The position numbers and the translations under genes were made by a program. A DNA stretch of 64,000 nt from Elgaria multicarinata webbii (lineage: Eukaryota > Chordata > Lepidosauria > Squamata > Anguidae), in the NCBI RefSeq assembly GCF_023053635.1, contig NC_086182.1, positions 3,671,001 through 3,735,000 on the forward strand, given 5' to 3'. Of this stretch, positions 20,750 through 36,800 are shown piece after piece. Position 1 is the stretch's first letter. Each line of letters begins with the position of its first letter. Below the pieces are notes generated by a model. The model had not been told where the DNA came from. It saw only the letters and a program-made list of their open reading frames with translations, and did no database searches.

Positions 20750-21085
20750 GGCTTCACGCTTCTTCACATAGTGAAGCTATGGGATTCACTGCCACGAGAT
20801 GTAGTGATGGCCACCCATTTGGATGGCTTTAAAGGGGTGGGGGGGGTTGGATAAATTCCTGGAGGAGAAAGCTGTGGGGCGGTATATAAATGAAATAGAT
20901 AATAAATAAACAGCTACTAGCCCTGATGGCTAAGTGTGACCCCCAGTATCAAAGGCTGTATACACCAGTTGTTGGGGAACATGGGTGGGAGGGTGTCCCT
21001 GGTCAACAGCTGTTTGGCCACTGTGTGAACAGAGTGCTGGACTAGATGTAGCCTCGGTCTGAACCAGCCTCAGGGCTCTTCTTAA
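20750..21085 (+). mobile_element. CR1-like LINE 3' end, interrupted by an L2-type tail
   Basis: The order 'gggattcactgccacgagat', 'gtgatggccacccatttgga', 'ggaacatgggtgggagggtg', 'gtgtgaacagagtgctggac', then a TTCTTAAGTTGTTATG-like tail is a dispersed family. Reverse or partial copies are at 4690, 21675, 26000, 29370 and 29700. An L2-type tail ('ggggcggtatataaatgaaa') interrupts it near 20877-20915. I assign it to the CR1 group by its tail only. Confidence 0.5.
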
Positions 21086-21389
21086 GTTGTTATGTTAGTC
21101 TTAAGTCTGGTCTTAAACTGGCAAGTTTTTTTAATTGCTGAATTTCCCTGGTTTTTGAAAAGGAGGTTTATAATCACCTTGTTAGCAACCCTACCGACAA
21201 CCCAATGTATTTCAATCTTTTTTTTTTTTCTTTTCTTTTTTTGGAAAGTTTACCTGTGTGAGAAATGGGTTAATAAATACTTAGTCATGATTTCATTTTA
21301 AAAATCAGATTCTAAAATCTTGAGGACAACTTCTATGGGTAGAGGAGACTGTCTTCTGCAGATTGTCCCCCTTGACATGTACAAAGCAA

Positions 21390-21450
21390 TGAGAACGCCC
21401 AGAGAGCTTCGGCTTTTGGGCGGTATAAAAATGTAATAAATAAATAAACA
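21390..21450 (+). repeat. L2-type LINE 3' tail
   Basis: 'cgcccagagagcttcggct' followed by 'gggcggtataaaaatgtaat' and an AATAAATAAATA tail. Plus orientation, strongly truncated. Confidence 0.75.
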
Positions 21451-21674
21451 AACATCAAGGAAGGGTGGGGAGCAAACTCAGCCCTGCTTCCCTTCTTTAT
21501 ATGTATCGCTTACACACAGGGAGAATGACTGAACAGGGCTAGATGCTCAAAACCATCATAATGAGCATGTGCAATGTAACGTGAATATACCTGTAATGTG
21601 AGACCTAATCCTTACATGTCCTTTTCTTATATAATTTAATACATAAAGATAATATCACAATATATTGTTTTAAG

Positions 21675-21840
21675 AAGGATCATGCTGGAACAAAGCTCCA
21701 TCTAGCCCAGGGTTCTGTTCACACAGTGCCAATCAGCTGTCAGCTGGGGAACCCACAACCAATATTTATTTATTTATTTATTTATTACATTTCTATACCG
21801 CCCAATAGCCGGAGCTCTCTGGGCAGTTCACACAACCAAT
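21675..21840 (-). repeat. CR1-like 3' fragment with inserted L2-type tail
   Basis: 'aagaaggatcatgctggaac', 'gggttctgttcacacagtgc' and 'cagctggggaaccca' are the reverse complement of the 20750-21085 family. At 21764-21840 a TTTATTTATTTA tract and 'ctataccgcccaatagccgg' mark an L2-type tail in minus orientation. Confidence 0.6.
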
Positions 21841-21959
21841 ATACACTAACAATCATATTAGTTGCTCAACCAAAAAAACTACATAGCACCATATATAAAT
21901 GCCTAGAAATGAGTTAAATATCAAATCGATTAAATAGCACCTAGCACATAAATAACAAA

Positions 21960-22455
21960 TCGATTACATTTTACATGTCTTCAAACGCCAATAATTTTAG
22001 AAATAGCAAAAAAAAAGAATATATTAATTTCTGTACCATAATTATTTTTCCAATATTCAATAAAAGGTTTTCAGTCCTCCATAAATTTGGGGTTCTTTTG
22101 TCTACCATCTCTCAATTTAACTACCTCCCTGATTTTCAATAATGGTGCAATATGCCAAACTTTAATTCTTTACATGTGATTGATTTTGTATTTTTTTAGT
22201 TCTTGGCAATAATGATTTTGCTGCTGTTAAAAATATAGGTATCATTGGATGATGAATGTTTGGGATTTTGAATGGAAAGAGCTCTAATAACATTGTTTTA
22301 GAGTTAAATCACAAGTTATATCCAATTATCAAAGTGACATCCCTCCTAACTTGTTTCCAAAAGTCTTGAATTTTTGGACACATTCACCACATGTACATAA
22401 AAACAGCCGATTACAGCCCACATTTCTAACATACACAATTATCCTTTCTATATAT
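21960..22455 (-). mobile_element. L1-clade LINE, ORF2 C-terminal fragment
   Basis: Read on the minus strand with frame changes, the region gives an HxWW-like start, a stretch resembling PKIQDFW, then TMLLELFPFKIPNIHHPMIP and LTAAKSLL. This order (zinc-knuckle-like HMWW, FW, then AAR-type helix) is the L1 ORF2 carboxyl end, as in the intact copy at 33821. It is diverged and non-functional. Confidence 0.55.
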
Positions 22456-22894
22456 TTTATTTAATCGATGCGGTGTTAGCCCTCCTATGGATCAGGACCC
22501 AAGTGTAGTGGGTAGGAGGCTTTAACCCTTTGTTCTGTTATAATGGTGACTCGCCTTAAGTAAAGGGCACTCCCTTTAATTACTTTAGTATTGCTACTGA
22601 TGACAATCTTATAAAAACAATTATAATTCACCAACATTATCAAACTATCAGTACTATTGACAGCAATCTGACTGTTAGGTTTCACTCTTCCTTCAAGGAG
22701 CTCAGGATGGGTTATAGCTTCTGTCCCCATCAATTTTATCCCTCCTCCAGTATTCTCCCACAACAGCTCTGTGAGCTAGAGTCTTGTCTAGGAAATCTTT
22801 TATGTATCACGAAAAATGAGGAAATTCATCAAAAAAAGAGGACAGATTTGAATAAAATGTGCAGATGCTAATTATTATAGAGGCAAGCTTATAA

Positions 22895-23390
22895 ATCATA
22901 GAATCATAGAATAGCAGAGTTGGAAGGGGCCTACAAGGCCATCGAGTCCAACCCCCTGCTCAATGCAGGAATCCACCCTAAAGCATCCCCGACAGATGGT
23001 TGTCCAGCTGCCTCTTGAATGCCTCTAGTGTGGGAGAGCCCACAACCTCCCTAGGTAGCTGATTCCACCGTCGCACTGCTCTAACAGTCAGGAAGTTTTT
23101 CCTGATGTCCAGCCGGAATCTGGCTTCCTTTAACTTGAGCCCGTTATTCCGTGTCCTGCACTCTGGGAGGATCGAGAAGAGATCCTGGCCCTCCTCTGTG
23201 TGACAACCTTTTAAGTATTTGAAGAGTGCTATCATGTCTCCCCTCAATCTTCTCTTCTCCAGGCTAAACATGCCCAGTTCTTTCAGTCTCTCTTCATAGG
23301 GCTTTGTTTCTAGACCTCTGATCATCCTGGTTGCCCTCTTCTGAACACGCTCCAGCTTGTCTGCGTCCTTCTTGAATTGTGGGTCCATTT
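22895..23390 (-). mobile_element. CR1 LINE 3' end
   Basis: A minus-strand frame (22978-23388) encodes a classic CR1 ORF2 carboxyl end. It runs from [14 protein letters not shown] through [19 protein letters not shown] and [18 protein letters not shown] to [19 protein letters not shown]. The left edge has the tail 'aatcatagaatcatagaata', the CR1 octamer-type repeat. The frame is open over 136 residues, so this copy is fairly young although 5'-truncated. Confidence 0.92.
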
Positions 23391-24392
23391 AATTACTCTA
23401 AATGGAAATACAACATATTTCACCGTAGTTGGGAAGATTGACCTGTGTAACTGCTGTCCAGAACTTTATAGATGGGCAGGTTCAAGGTCTCTGTTCTTCC
23501 TTCTTAAGGTGCTTTAGATTTAAATAATATTTGGACAGGACAAATCTCTCAAATGAAAGTTCAGGCTTCTGAGGATGCCTTAAAATAGAGACTGCCCTCT
23601 AGAAAGCAGGACACATCATGGCCACCCCACGTATGACACTAAAGACTAACCAATTTGCATAAGTTTCATAAGTGTGAAAGATGGTTCCATTTTCTGAGGC
23701 ATTGGCAATCTCAATACCTGAAGTATCCCCAACAGATAATGCTCTATATTTTGCTGAACATTTAGTGATGAAAGAATATGCAAGTTTTGGTGCTCAGAAG
23801 TTTGCATTTTCCCCCATCAATGCAAGCTAATTTAGTTCAACAAAATATTTTTTCACTGTGCTGATAATTTGGTTCTTAGTCATGTAAATAACAATATTGT
23901 ATGTCTTGCCTAAACTACACTTCAAAAGTCCTAGAGATGACCCACATTTCCTGTTTTGCCTTTATGGGGAAGAGAAAAACATGCTGGATTCAGTCTAGTA
24001 ATAACTGTATCCCAGAAGGAGCTATTAGTTTACAAACAGTGGTCTTTCATAACTCCAGTTATGCAAAATAAAAACAAAAATCTGCAACCTTTTCAATATC
24101 TCTTGCCTTCATGGGACCACAGAGGAGAAAATGCAGTGCTACAGTTCTCTTGTGGATGGTCTTGGTCAAGCTTGGTCAGCCAGGGTGCTTGAAAGATATA
24201 AGGGAATATTCTTACTTGCCTTGAGCCATAAAATAGGGCAGGATCTAAATTTGCAGGGTAGGTCGGTTAAGCTTTTTTTGAGTGGTTCTAAACTTTTGAT
24301 GTTTGGGGTGTGGTGTGGGATGTACCATAAGACTATACAAGAATGGAATTATGATATTCTTATGATTAGTCATTGTCTTTTTCTTCTTTGAG

Positions 24393-24496
24393 TTTCTGTC
24401 ATTTGGGATTAAAAGACGTTAATATAGCAACTAAACGACCTCTACATTTTGCTGCACAAGAGCTGCTTCTTCCTCCTGCAGTGCGACAGATAAAAG
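24393..24496 (+). CDS. NFU1: NFU1 exon 2 (leader)
   Basis: The acceptor is AG at 24391-24392 after a T-rich tract. The donor is GTGAGT at 24497. Read in the phase set by exon 1, it gives R-FCHLGLKDVNIATKRPL, then a tail ending LPPAVRQIK. The RFCH and KRPLH pieces correspond to the human leader as I remember it, and the rest is diverged. It contains no acidic cluster and is rich in basic and hydrophobic residues, as expected for a cleaved presequence. Confidence 0.85.
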
Positions 24497-26217
24497 GTGA
24501 GTTTTATGCTTCTCCTGAAGTGGGGAAGTTGGTTAAGAAAACCTATAATTCTGCCTTCTCTGAAATTGTCCCTGTAATGACCAAAATACTGAATCATAGA
24601 ATAGCAGAGTCGGAAGGGGCCAACAAGGCCATCGAGGCCAACCCCCTGCTCAGTGCAGGAATCATTACATTGGCCCCGTTCAGACAACACGCTAAACTAT
24701 GCTGCTTAACCACAAAATGGTTAATGGGATGCATTAACCATTGATCCCACTGTTTGATTGACTGTTTGATCCCACATCTTTTCTTATGGAACATGCATGT
24801 AAGTAGCGAAGTCCGCAACACTACTTCCAAATATAAATTGCATGCATACTTCTGTCTTTGAACCTCGCGATCTGGGCTTCCCATGTTTTGTTAGAGTCGA
24901 CCTTCTGTAAGTCATGAAAATAGAGGGATTGAGCCTCATCTTATCTAGTAGAGCCACGCCTGGTCTTTTTGCTCTTCTTTTGTACTTGTTCCAACATTGG
25001 CCAGCAGAGGAGAAGCATCTCCAGAAGGCTCTGAGCATATGATTTATTAATTTAGTATATTTATTTACCCAGATCTATAAGCATATAGATATTAAATTCT
25101 TTTTTCATATCGTTTTGTTTTTAGTTTTACTGTATTTATTTGGTATGTTATCGTTGGCAGCTTCACATTTCCTTTAAAAATGAAAAATAGAACAAATGGG
25201 AATCTTGTAGTGATATTTGGAGCTCAGAATGGGTGGGCACCTTTTTTTCCTTTCTTTTTCCATCCCCCCAGCTGCCAGTCCCAAACCTGTTATTGCTATA
25301 TATTTGGGTGAGGAAGTTTCTGCAGAATGGGAAGGGGAAATGTGTCCTGTTCCTTTTCTCCTTCATAAAACTTAATTGTATAATGTGGGGAGGGGAGTTC
25401 TTTAACCTTATAGCAAGTATTCTCCATCTCCAGGGTACTTACTTTATGCTGTTTGGGACTTAGGCACACCAGTTACTCTCTCCTCACCCCCACCCTGGAT
25501 CCTCACCATTCTGTGTAATTTTAAACATTTTTTAAATATTGCCATTCCCATGCTAAAGCTAAAAACTTTAGTGCATTAAACTCAAATGGGCTGTTGCCAT
25601 AAGAGGTGCTGGCAGTAGCAATTGGGTGATTTATATGATGTTTTATTTGTTGGCTAATAAAAGCAAAATTGTTTATTACATGAAAGCTCCAGAGCCTGCT
25701 TCTGTTTCTTTGATGCTAGTTAATGTCATTCCTTCTGAAATGTACATTTTGTCAAATTAACTTAATCCCCAGAACTTCTACAGTGTGTAATGAATAACAA
25801 CATACTTTTATAATGTATATATAAATTATTTCATAGGGGATGTTAGATCTAAATAGTAGCTGTTTCTTTGCTTTGTGGGATATCTGTTATTTGATATTGC
25901 CTGCTCAGTAAAGAAAAAAAAATCTGGTAATAATCTCTCAAAGCCTCTTACCCACGATATCCATGTTCAGCCATATATCCATGTTCAGTTATAGTGTGCC
26001 TCTGAGTACCAGATGCTGAAGACAAATAAAATGGAAATGCCATTGCTTTCCTGCCCTGCTTGTGAGCACCAAGAAGCACCTGGCTGGCCCTGGTGGAAAC
26101 AGAATCATGGATTAGATTGTCTGATCCAGCAAAGCTCAACTTACTTTGTTTATATTTTATGGACGTTGGATCTAAATTAGGCTATACTCATATTTTAATT
26201 AATATTTTTTATTTCAG
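24497..26217 (+). other. NFU1: NFU1 intron 2
   Basis: A 71-bp CR1 3' fragment (24592-24662, minus strand, 'aatcatagaatagcagagtc') is followed directly by a MITE-like end, 'gttcagacaacacgctaaac' (24676). The rest is AT-rich unique sequence. A retroposon remnant ('gagtaccagatgctgaagac', 'attagattgtctgatccagc') covers about 25995-26130. The acceptor is TTTCAG at 26212-26217. Confidence 0.8.
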
Positions 26218-26353
26218 TGAGGTCTATGTTTATTCAGACACAGGACACTCCAAATCCAAACAGCTTGAAATTTATCCCAGGAAAACCAGTCCTGGAGTCT
26301 AGAACTATAGAATTCACCTCTCCAGCTTCCACATATTGCTCGCCTTTAGCAAG
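26218..26353 (+). CDS. NFU1: NFU1 exon 3 (Nfu N-terminal domain)
   Basis: It encodes [19 protein letters not shown], then [17 protein letters not shown] and STYCSPLA, ending in the first two bases of an Arg codon. [12 protein letters not shown] is the signature start of the Nfu N domain and is also the start of the shorter cytosolic isoform known in human. The donor is AAG|GTTTGT, a weaker than consensus site. An open frame that continues to 26672 is intron read-through, not coding. Confidence 0.95.
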
Positions 26354-29517
<3,164 letters not shown>

Positions 29518-29632
29518 GAAAATGAGGATGTGAACTGGAACTTAATAAAGCCAGATATTTATGCAACTATTATGGATTTCTATGCTTCTGGCTTACCTAT
29601 CATTACTGAAGAGGCACCTCGTTCTGAAACAG
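29518..29632 (+). CDS. NFU1: NFU1 exon 5
   Basis: It encodes [20 protein letters not shown] and [18 protein letters not shown]. The acceptor is TTCATAG at 29511-29517 and the donor is GTAAAT at 29633. This is the linker and second half of the N domain, and it leads into the acidic inter-domain segment. It ends in phase 1. Confidence 0.95.
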
Positions 29633-30841
29633 GTAAATGTTGATATTTCAAAATTCATGGTCTATCAATTGCTATTAGCCATGATGACTTGATGGAATCT
29701 CAGATTTCAGGCACAGTGTACCTGTGAGTATTAGATGCTGGTGACAGATAACAGTGGGAAGGCATCACCTTGATGCTCTGCTTGTGATCTTCCAGAGGCA
29801 TTTGTCTGGCCAATGTTAGAGACGCTGTGTTGGACTAGCTAGTCAGCCTTCCCCATCCTGGTGTCCTCCAAATATTTTGGACTATAACTCCCAGCCTCCC
29901 CGGTCAGCATGACCACTGGGAAAGGATGACTAGATGGATCGTTGGTCTGACCCAGCAGAGTGGTTCATGTGTTCTTCACAAGGGCTACTTGTGAGGTCTT
30001 CACAGCTCTGATAGGCTGGGACTCACAGGGGTGCACTCTTAGGACCTTTTTCTCTCTCTGCTGTTTGGCACTTGTGTTCAGTTTATTTGGTGCACCCATT
30101 TTCTTACTTTCATGACTTGGGTTTTGAGGAACGTTTGGTCTGGGAGGGAGGGCAATGGATGAAGTTCTGATTCCTGAACTGAGGGAAGTGCTTTCTCAAG
30201 AGTGCAGAACGCTTTCCTGACACTATCATGGGTAATTAAATTTCCTTTATCTCAAGGAAAAATGAATGCCAGCAAACTACATTTTCAAGATTTTAACAGA
30301 CAGAGCCATTCTAACCCTCTTGAACAGCCGTCACGGGAAGGGGGTTTAGAATGAGGCAGAAGTGCCCCCCTCCAGCAGTGGAGAACAGTGCTAATGGGAC
30401 TCCACAGACATGGGTACTGCTGGCAGTGTTTCTGCTGGTGGTAGGTCCCAAAACAGGTTTTCTTGGGGCCTTCTTGGAGGAGGTCTTGATTCTGTTGGAT
30501 CCAAAGCCTCCTTATTAAGCGCGTTACGTTTGCTAGCCTGGAGCTGGCATTGTTAATTTCCCTTCCATTTAAACCAACAGGGTTAAAAAACCCATCAGAG
30601 GACTAAAACTGCTGCTCCATCCACCCCCACCGGAGCGAAACTGCAGGACTTGAGTCTACTGCTTCCCTCCCTGCCTAGCATTGCTCTGTTAAGCCTCATT
30701 TTAATTTGGATCTCAGAATTTTTCCTGATGCATTGTCATTTTTTAAGAATAATGTGCGAAACCAGTATTTTATTCATCATCTTTACAATTATTCTAAGAT
30801 AAACATAGGTCATTGTTTCTGTCTTGCATAAACCACTCAAG
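29633..30841 (+). other. NFU1: NFU1 intron 5
   Basis: A CR1-like retroposon remnant is at about 29700-29850, and a hAT-type MITE half at 29850-29935 ('ggactataactcccagcctc'). From 29936 to 30841 nothing is recognised. Confidence 0.7.
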
Positions 30842-30905
30842 CTCCATCTGAAGATGATGATGAAGTTGTATTAATGATCAAAGAGTTGCTGGATACTAGA
30901 ATAAG
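30842..30905 (+). CDS. NFU1: NFU1 exon 6
   Basis: It encodes PSEDDDEVVLMIKELLDTRI followed by the first two bases of Arg. The acidic SEDDDE segment followed by the VxMIKELLDTRIRP helix opens the NifU-like domain. The donor is GTACAA at 30906. It is followed by the 12-kb intron 6. Confidence 0.95.
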
Positions 30906-33820
30906 GTACAACTTTGCTACTTATACATCTGGAAAAAGTTAGTTCAATGAAGGCGGCAAAATTCTAAAGTACAATTCAAATTATAGTCAGTTTAGTGGCA
31001 CTACTTTGAACATTGTCTATGTCAAAGGAAGGGAGAAACAGGTCCTCAGGATGGAAAAAGGTTTATTTAGGGTGACCATATGAAAAGGAGGACAGGGCTC
31101 CTGTATCTTTAACAGTTGCATAGAAAAAGGGAATTTCAGCAGGTGTCATTTGTATATATGAAGAACAGAGCCGGGAGGGGGGATCTGAGGGGGCCCCAAT
31201 TAGTGTAGTGACGGGTAGGGTGAGATATGGTGTTGTGAGGAGGATGTGCCAGGTAAGGGGAACGCGGCCCAGACAATTAATGGCTGTGCCACGTTCCGGT
31301 CCTCCTTGCACCCGCAGGTCTGTTGGTTGCTCTATCAGCCAGCCTGCGGGCCTCCAGATGCTGCTTTTAAATGCCAGATCGGTGCATAATAAGATCTCCC
31401 TCATCCACGACTTAATTGTGGATGAGGCAGCCGATCTGGCATGTATAACCGAGACCTGGGTGGGTGAGCAGGGAGGAGTCAGTCTCTCCCAGCTATGCCC
31501 ACCGGGGTACTTGGTTCAGTATCAGGGTAGACCTGAGGGCCGGGGAGGGGGGGTTGCTGTGGTCTATAGGAATTCTATCTCCCTCTGCAGGCTCCTTGTC
31601 CATGTGACTACTGGTCTGGAGTGTTTGCACCTTGTGTTGGGTCAGCGGGACAGATTAGGGATTCTGTTGGTGTACCGCCCACCCTGCTGCTCAACAGACT
31701 CCCTAGGTGAGCTGACGGAGGTGGTCTCGGCTGCAATGCTGAGATCCCCCAGACTGTTGGTTCTGGGGGATGTCAACATTCATGCCGAGGGTGCCTTATC
31801 CGGGGCGGCTCAGGATTTCATGGTCTCTATGACAACCATGGGACTGTCCCAACATGTCATCGGCCCAACACATGTAGCGGGGCACACTCTTGACCTGGTT
31901 TTCACAACTGGACACGGAGATGGTGATCTGGAAGTGGGGGACCTTACATCAGTCCCTTTGTCATGGTCGGATCACTGCTTGCTGAGGTTTAGACTTACAG
32001 CAGCTTTTCCCCTCTGCAAGGGTGGGGGACCTATTAAGATGGTCCGCCCCCGGAGACTAATGGATCCGGATGGTTTCCAAAGGGCTCTGGGGAGTTTTCC
32101 GGCTGATAGGGCTGGCTCTCCTGTCGAAACCCTGGTTGATCTGTGGAATGCAGAAATGACCCGGGCAGTTGACAGGATTGCTCCCGAGCACCCTCTCCTG
32201 AGTAGAGCTCGTACGGCTCCGTGGTATACCCCAGAGCTGAGAGCGATGAAACAAAATAGGAGAAGGCTTGAGGGCAGGTGGAGACGAACTCCTAGTGGAT
32301 GCAATCAAATATTGGTAAGTGCCTATAGTAAGGCATATTCAGGGGCACTGAGGGCAGCAAAAAAACAATACTTTGCTGCCACTATTAAATCTTCAATTTG
32401 CCGCCCAGCGGAGCTTTTTAGAGTTGTCCAGGGGCTATTACATGCTGGTCCCAAGGACACGGTAGAATCATCTGAGGCCCGCTGTAATGAATTTGCTAGG
32501 CACTTCCAGAATAAAATCTTTTGCATCCGCCAGGACTTAGACTCCAGTGTTATAGCAGGTCTAGTGAGGTGTCCAGAGTACAGTCTTGTCCTGTAATCTT
32601 GGATGAGTTTCAGTTGGTACAGCTCGAGGATGTGGACAAGGTGCTTGGACAGGTCCGCGCAACCACCTCTGTACTGGATCCTTGCCCCTCTTGGCTAATA
32701 AAAGCTAGTAGGGATGGAACAGCCGGCTGGGCCAAGGAGGTGATTGATGCCTCTCTACGAGAGGGAGTGGTCCCAGACCGTCTGAAAGAGGCGGTAGTGA
32801 GACCACTCCTGAAGAAAACTTCCTTGGACCCGGAAAATCTTAGTAACTACAGGCCGGTAGCAAATGTTCCATTCCTGGGCAAGGTCCTTGAGCGGGTGGT
32901 GGCGGGCCAGCTCCAGACACTCTTGGATGAGACTGATTATCTGGATCCATTTCAGTCGGGTTTCAGGCCCGGCTTTGGCACGGAAACAGCCTTGGTCGCC
33001 CTGTATGATGACCTATGTCGGGAGAAGGACAGGGGGAGTGTGACTTTGTTGATTCTCCTTGATCTCTCAGCGGCTTTCGATACCATCAACCATGGTATCC
33101 TTCTGGAACGTCTGGCTGAGTTGGGAGTGGGGGGCACTGCATTGCAGTGGTTCCGCTCCTACTTAGCGGGACGGCTCCAGAAGGTGGTGCTTGGGGGACA
33201 TTGCTCGGCCCCGTGGACTCTTCAGTATGGAGTTCCGCAGGGATCGGTCTTGTCCCCCATGCTGTTTAACATGTACATGAAACCGTTGGGTGCGGTCATC
33301 CGGAGTTTTGGAGTGCGCTGTCATCAGTACGCTGTCATCAGTGCAGCTCTACTGCTCCTTTTCATCCTCATCAGGTGTGGCTGTGGATGTGCTGAACCGG
33401 TGCTTGGCTGCGACAATGGACTGGATGAGGGCTAATAAACTGAAGCTCAATCCAGACAAGACTGAGATGCTGCTGGTGGGTGGTTCCTCTGATCGGATGG
33501 GGGGTGTTCAACCGGTTCTGGATGGGGTTGCACTCCCCCTGAAGGAGCAGGTTCGTAGCTTGGGGGTTCTCCTAGAACCATCTTTGTCACTTTTTTTTTT
33601 TTTTATAATAATTTTTATTCATTTTCAACACTATATAAACATAGATAAACATTTCCAAAATATAACTGAAACTAACACAATAAGAAAAAAAAATGCATCA
33701 AATATCTGCTGCATACATATTGAATAATTGTTGAGTACAAATATCAAAAACTATTACATATGCCTTATCACACTACAACATCTTCATTCTTAACATAAAT
33801 GTGCACCCCCCACCTCGGGA

Positions 33821-36800
33821 TCATTCTTGAGTCCAAAATCTAATCATTTCTTCTGCTGGTGGTTTCCCACTTCCCTTAGTAAACACGAACACTAGGAACT
33901 GTTTCCAGATTCCTTCGAACTCATTTATTTTAGTTACGCCTTTTCTCCACTTAATATTGCATGTCAGTTTATCATTAATGGCTATGTCCCATACTACTTT
34001 ATACCATTCTTCAATAGAATATTCCCCTTGGATCTTCCAGTTCCTAGCTATCATCAATCGTGCTGCAACCAACAAACTCGATATCAGCTCTATAGTTCCT
34101 TTTCCACACTTTATATCTTCAAATAGTGACAGCAATGCTATTTTTGGTGTTTGTTCTATTTTCATTCCCACTATTTCTTCAATTTCTGAAAACACCATCT
34201 TCCATAATCTTTGTACATATTTGCATTGCCACCACATATGTAAATACGTTCCTTTTTCCCCACATCCTCTCCAACAATTTGCTGAATGTTGATCACTTAT
34301 CTTATTCAATCTAACCGGGGTTAGGTACCACCTCCATAAAATTTTAAAATAATTCTCCTTTATTCTTACTGATAAACTTCTCAACACTCTTTGTTTCCAT
34401 AGTCCCTCCCAGCTCTGTCGCCCTATTTGTATCTTCAAATCTGATTCCCAAATCATTTTCTCTGTATTCTCTCTAAACTCCTTCTCTAACAATATTTTAT
34501 ATATTTCACTCATTAATCCTTTTGAAACTATACTACTTCCTTTTCCTTTCTCCTTACTTACTACTAATTCTTCAAACCTCGTCATCTTTCTGCACATTCT
34601 ATTATCTTTAATCCACTTTTTATTCCATTGTTCTAATTGACCATATTCTAGCCAAGATAGCTTCTTCTCCTTTAACAAATTTTCCATATCTTCTCTTGTT
34701 TTAATATCTCTTACCCAATCCTTTAATTTTATTTTATTTTTCTCTTTTAATATTTTACATAATCTACCCTTTAGATCCTCTGGGAAATTCTTTAACATTA
34801 TTATCGGTGCTAAGGGAGAGTTGCTCGGAAGCAGCTTCCCTTTAAATTTACTCCAAATTTCCCATTGAGTCCTCAGGAGTGGATTATCTATACTTCCAAC
34901 CCACTTTCTTCCTCCATCTTTAAAAAAAACATTCTCCAGATTCATCTCTACCTTACTTATGATTTTTTCTTCCATCCAATATAAATCTCCTACTCCCATA
35001 ATTGCTTCTACAACATGTCTTAATCTATTTGCTACGTAGTATAATTTTATGTTTGGGAGACCCATTCCCCCCTTTTTTTGGCTTAGGTACCAATTATTTT
35101 TATTCACTCTTGCTCTCTTTTCTCCATTACAATATTTATTAATAATATTTTGCCAACTTTTTATCTCGGTTTCTGATATTTTTATAGGTAACATCCTAAA
35201 TACAAAATTAATTTTAGCTAATATCTTCATTTTTATCAAAGCTATTCTCCCAAACCAAGATAAATTTAATCTTTTATATTTTTCCAATTTCTCTAGTACC
35301 TCCTTCTTTAACCTCGTTAAATTTTCCCTTTCTAAATTCTCTAGATTTTTTGTAATTTTAATTCCCAAATATTTAATCTCGTTCTTAACTTTCAATTCCA
35401 TTCCCTTAAATTCCCAATCCTTTTCTTCCTTCTTAGTATAGTTAAACAACATCATCTCTGATTTAGACCAATTTATTTTTAACCCTGTAATTTCCTCAAA
35501 TTCCCTCAACTGATATTTAATTCTTTCTAATTTTCTTAATGGATTCTTAATGGTCAATAAAGTATCATCCGCAAACATGTTTAGCTTTATTTCCCTTACC
35601 TCTCCAATTCCTTCTAATTCTTTATCCTCCCTTAGTGCCTTCGCCAAAACTTCCATAACCATTACAAAAAGGACCGGCGAGAGCGGACATCCTTGTCTTG
35701 TTCCTCTGGCTAGTCGTATCTTTTCAGTAAGTCCGTCATTTACCACCACTACCGCCGTATTTTGGGAATATAGCTGTTCTATTACATTTTTAAATTTATT
35801 TCCAAATCCCAATTTACCTATAATACTCTTTAGTGCCTGCCAGCTCACACAATCAAAAGCTTTAAAAATATCTAATGCCATAATACCTGCCTTAATATTT
35901 GCTTTTTTTATTACATTTATTACATTTAAAACTCTACCCACTAAATTATGCATATGTCTTCCTACCACAAACCCACATTGATCTGCTCCTATATATTCTG
36001 CCAAAAATTTATTTAGTCGTTTGGCCATAATAGATGTAAAAATTTTAGCATCCTGATTTATTAAAGAAATAGGTCTATAAGAATCGGGATTAGTCAAATC
36101 TTTATCTGGTTTTGGGATCAGAATTATCACTGAATGTTCCCATGATTCGGGTATCTTCTCTCCTGATAATATCCTATTATAAAGTTCCATTAATTTTGGA
36201 ACTAAACAATCTTTGAAGACCTTATAATATTCTGGACCCAAACCATCTGCTCCTGGTGATTTACCCACTTTTAACTTATCAATAACCTCTTCAACTTCTC
36301 TTTGAGTTATTACTGACTCCATTAACTCCTTATATTCTGATTTTATTTCCTTCTTTATAAACCTTCCAATATACTCCTCCACCTTTTCTTGTTGAATTTC
36401 TTTACCCTTGTACAATTCCTGATAAAATTCCTGAAAAATTTTTATTTTAGTTTTCATTGCATGACAATAATTCCCTCGGCTATCTTTCAACGTTTCTATC
36501 CCATTCCTCCCTTTTTCTTTTTGTGTGAGCTTGGCAAGCAACCTCGAGTTCTTATCACTGTTTTCAAAATATTCCCTTTTCATATACATTAAATTCTTTT
36601 GAATCTCTTCTATATTTAAATTTTCTAATTGTTTCTTCTTAGCTTGTATTTCCACTAATTTATATTTATCTTTACTTCGCCAATATCTTTCCTCCAAGTT
36701 TTTAATTTCTATCTCTAACTTTTCCTGTTCTGCACGTTGTTGTCTTTTTAAACTACATGTTTCTCTAATACAGATTCCTCTTGCTACAGCCTTCATGGTG

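Larger units (their letters stand above)
19174..24392 (+). other. NFU1: NFU1 intron 1
   Basis: The start is GC-rich (CpG island). Next come a hAT-type MITE holding a BovB insertion (19642-20618), a CR1-like 3' end (20750-21085), L2-type tails (20875-20915, 21390-21450, 21764-21840), an L1 C-terminal fragment (21960-22455) and a CR1 3' end (22895-23390). From 23391 to 24392 nothing is recognised. Confidence 0.85.

Noticed and set aside
31208-33727. Long frames with polymerase motifs taken as a host gene
   Set aside because: They carry L2 endonuclease and reverse transcriptase blocks, and the element has an L2 3' tail and lies inside a MITE. It is a LINE, not a host gene.
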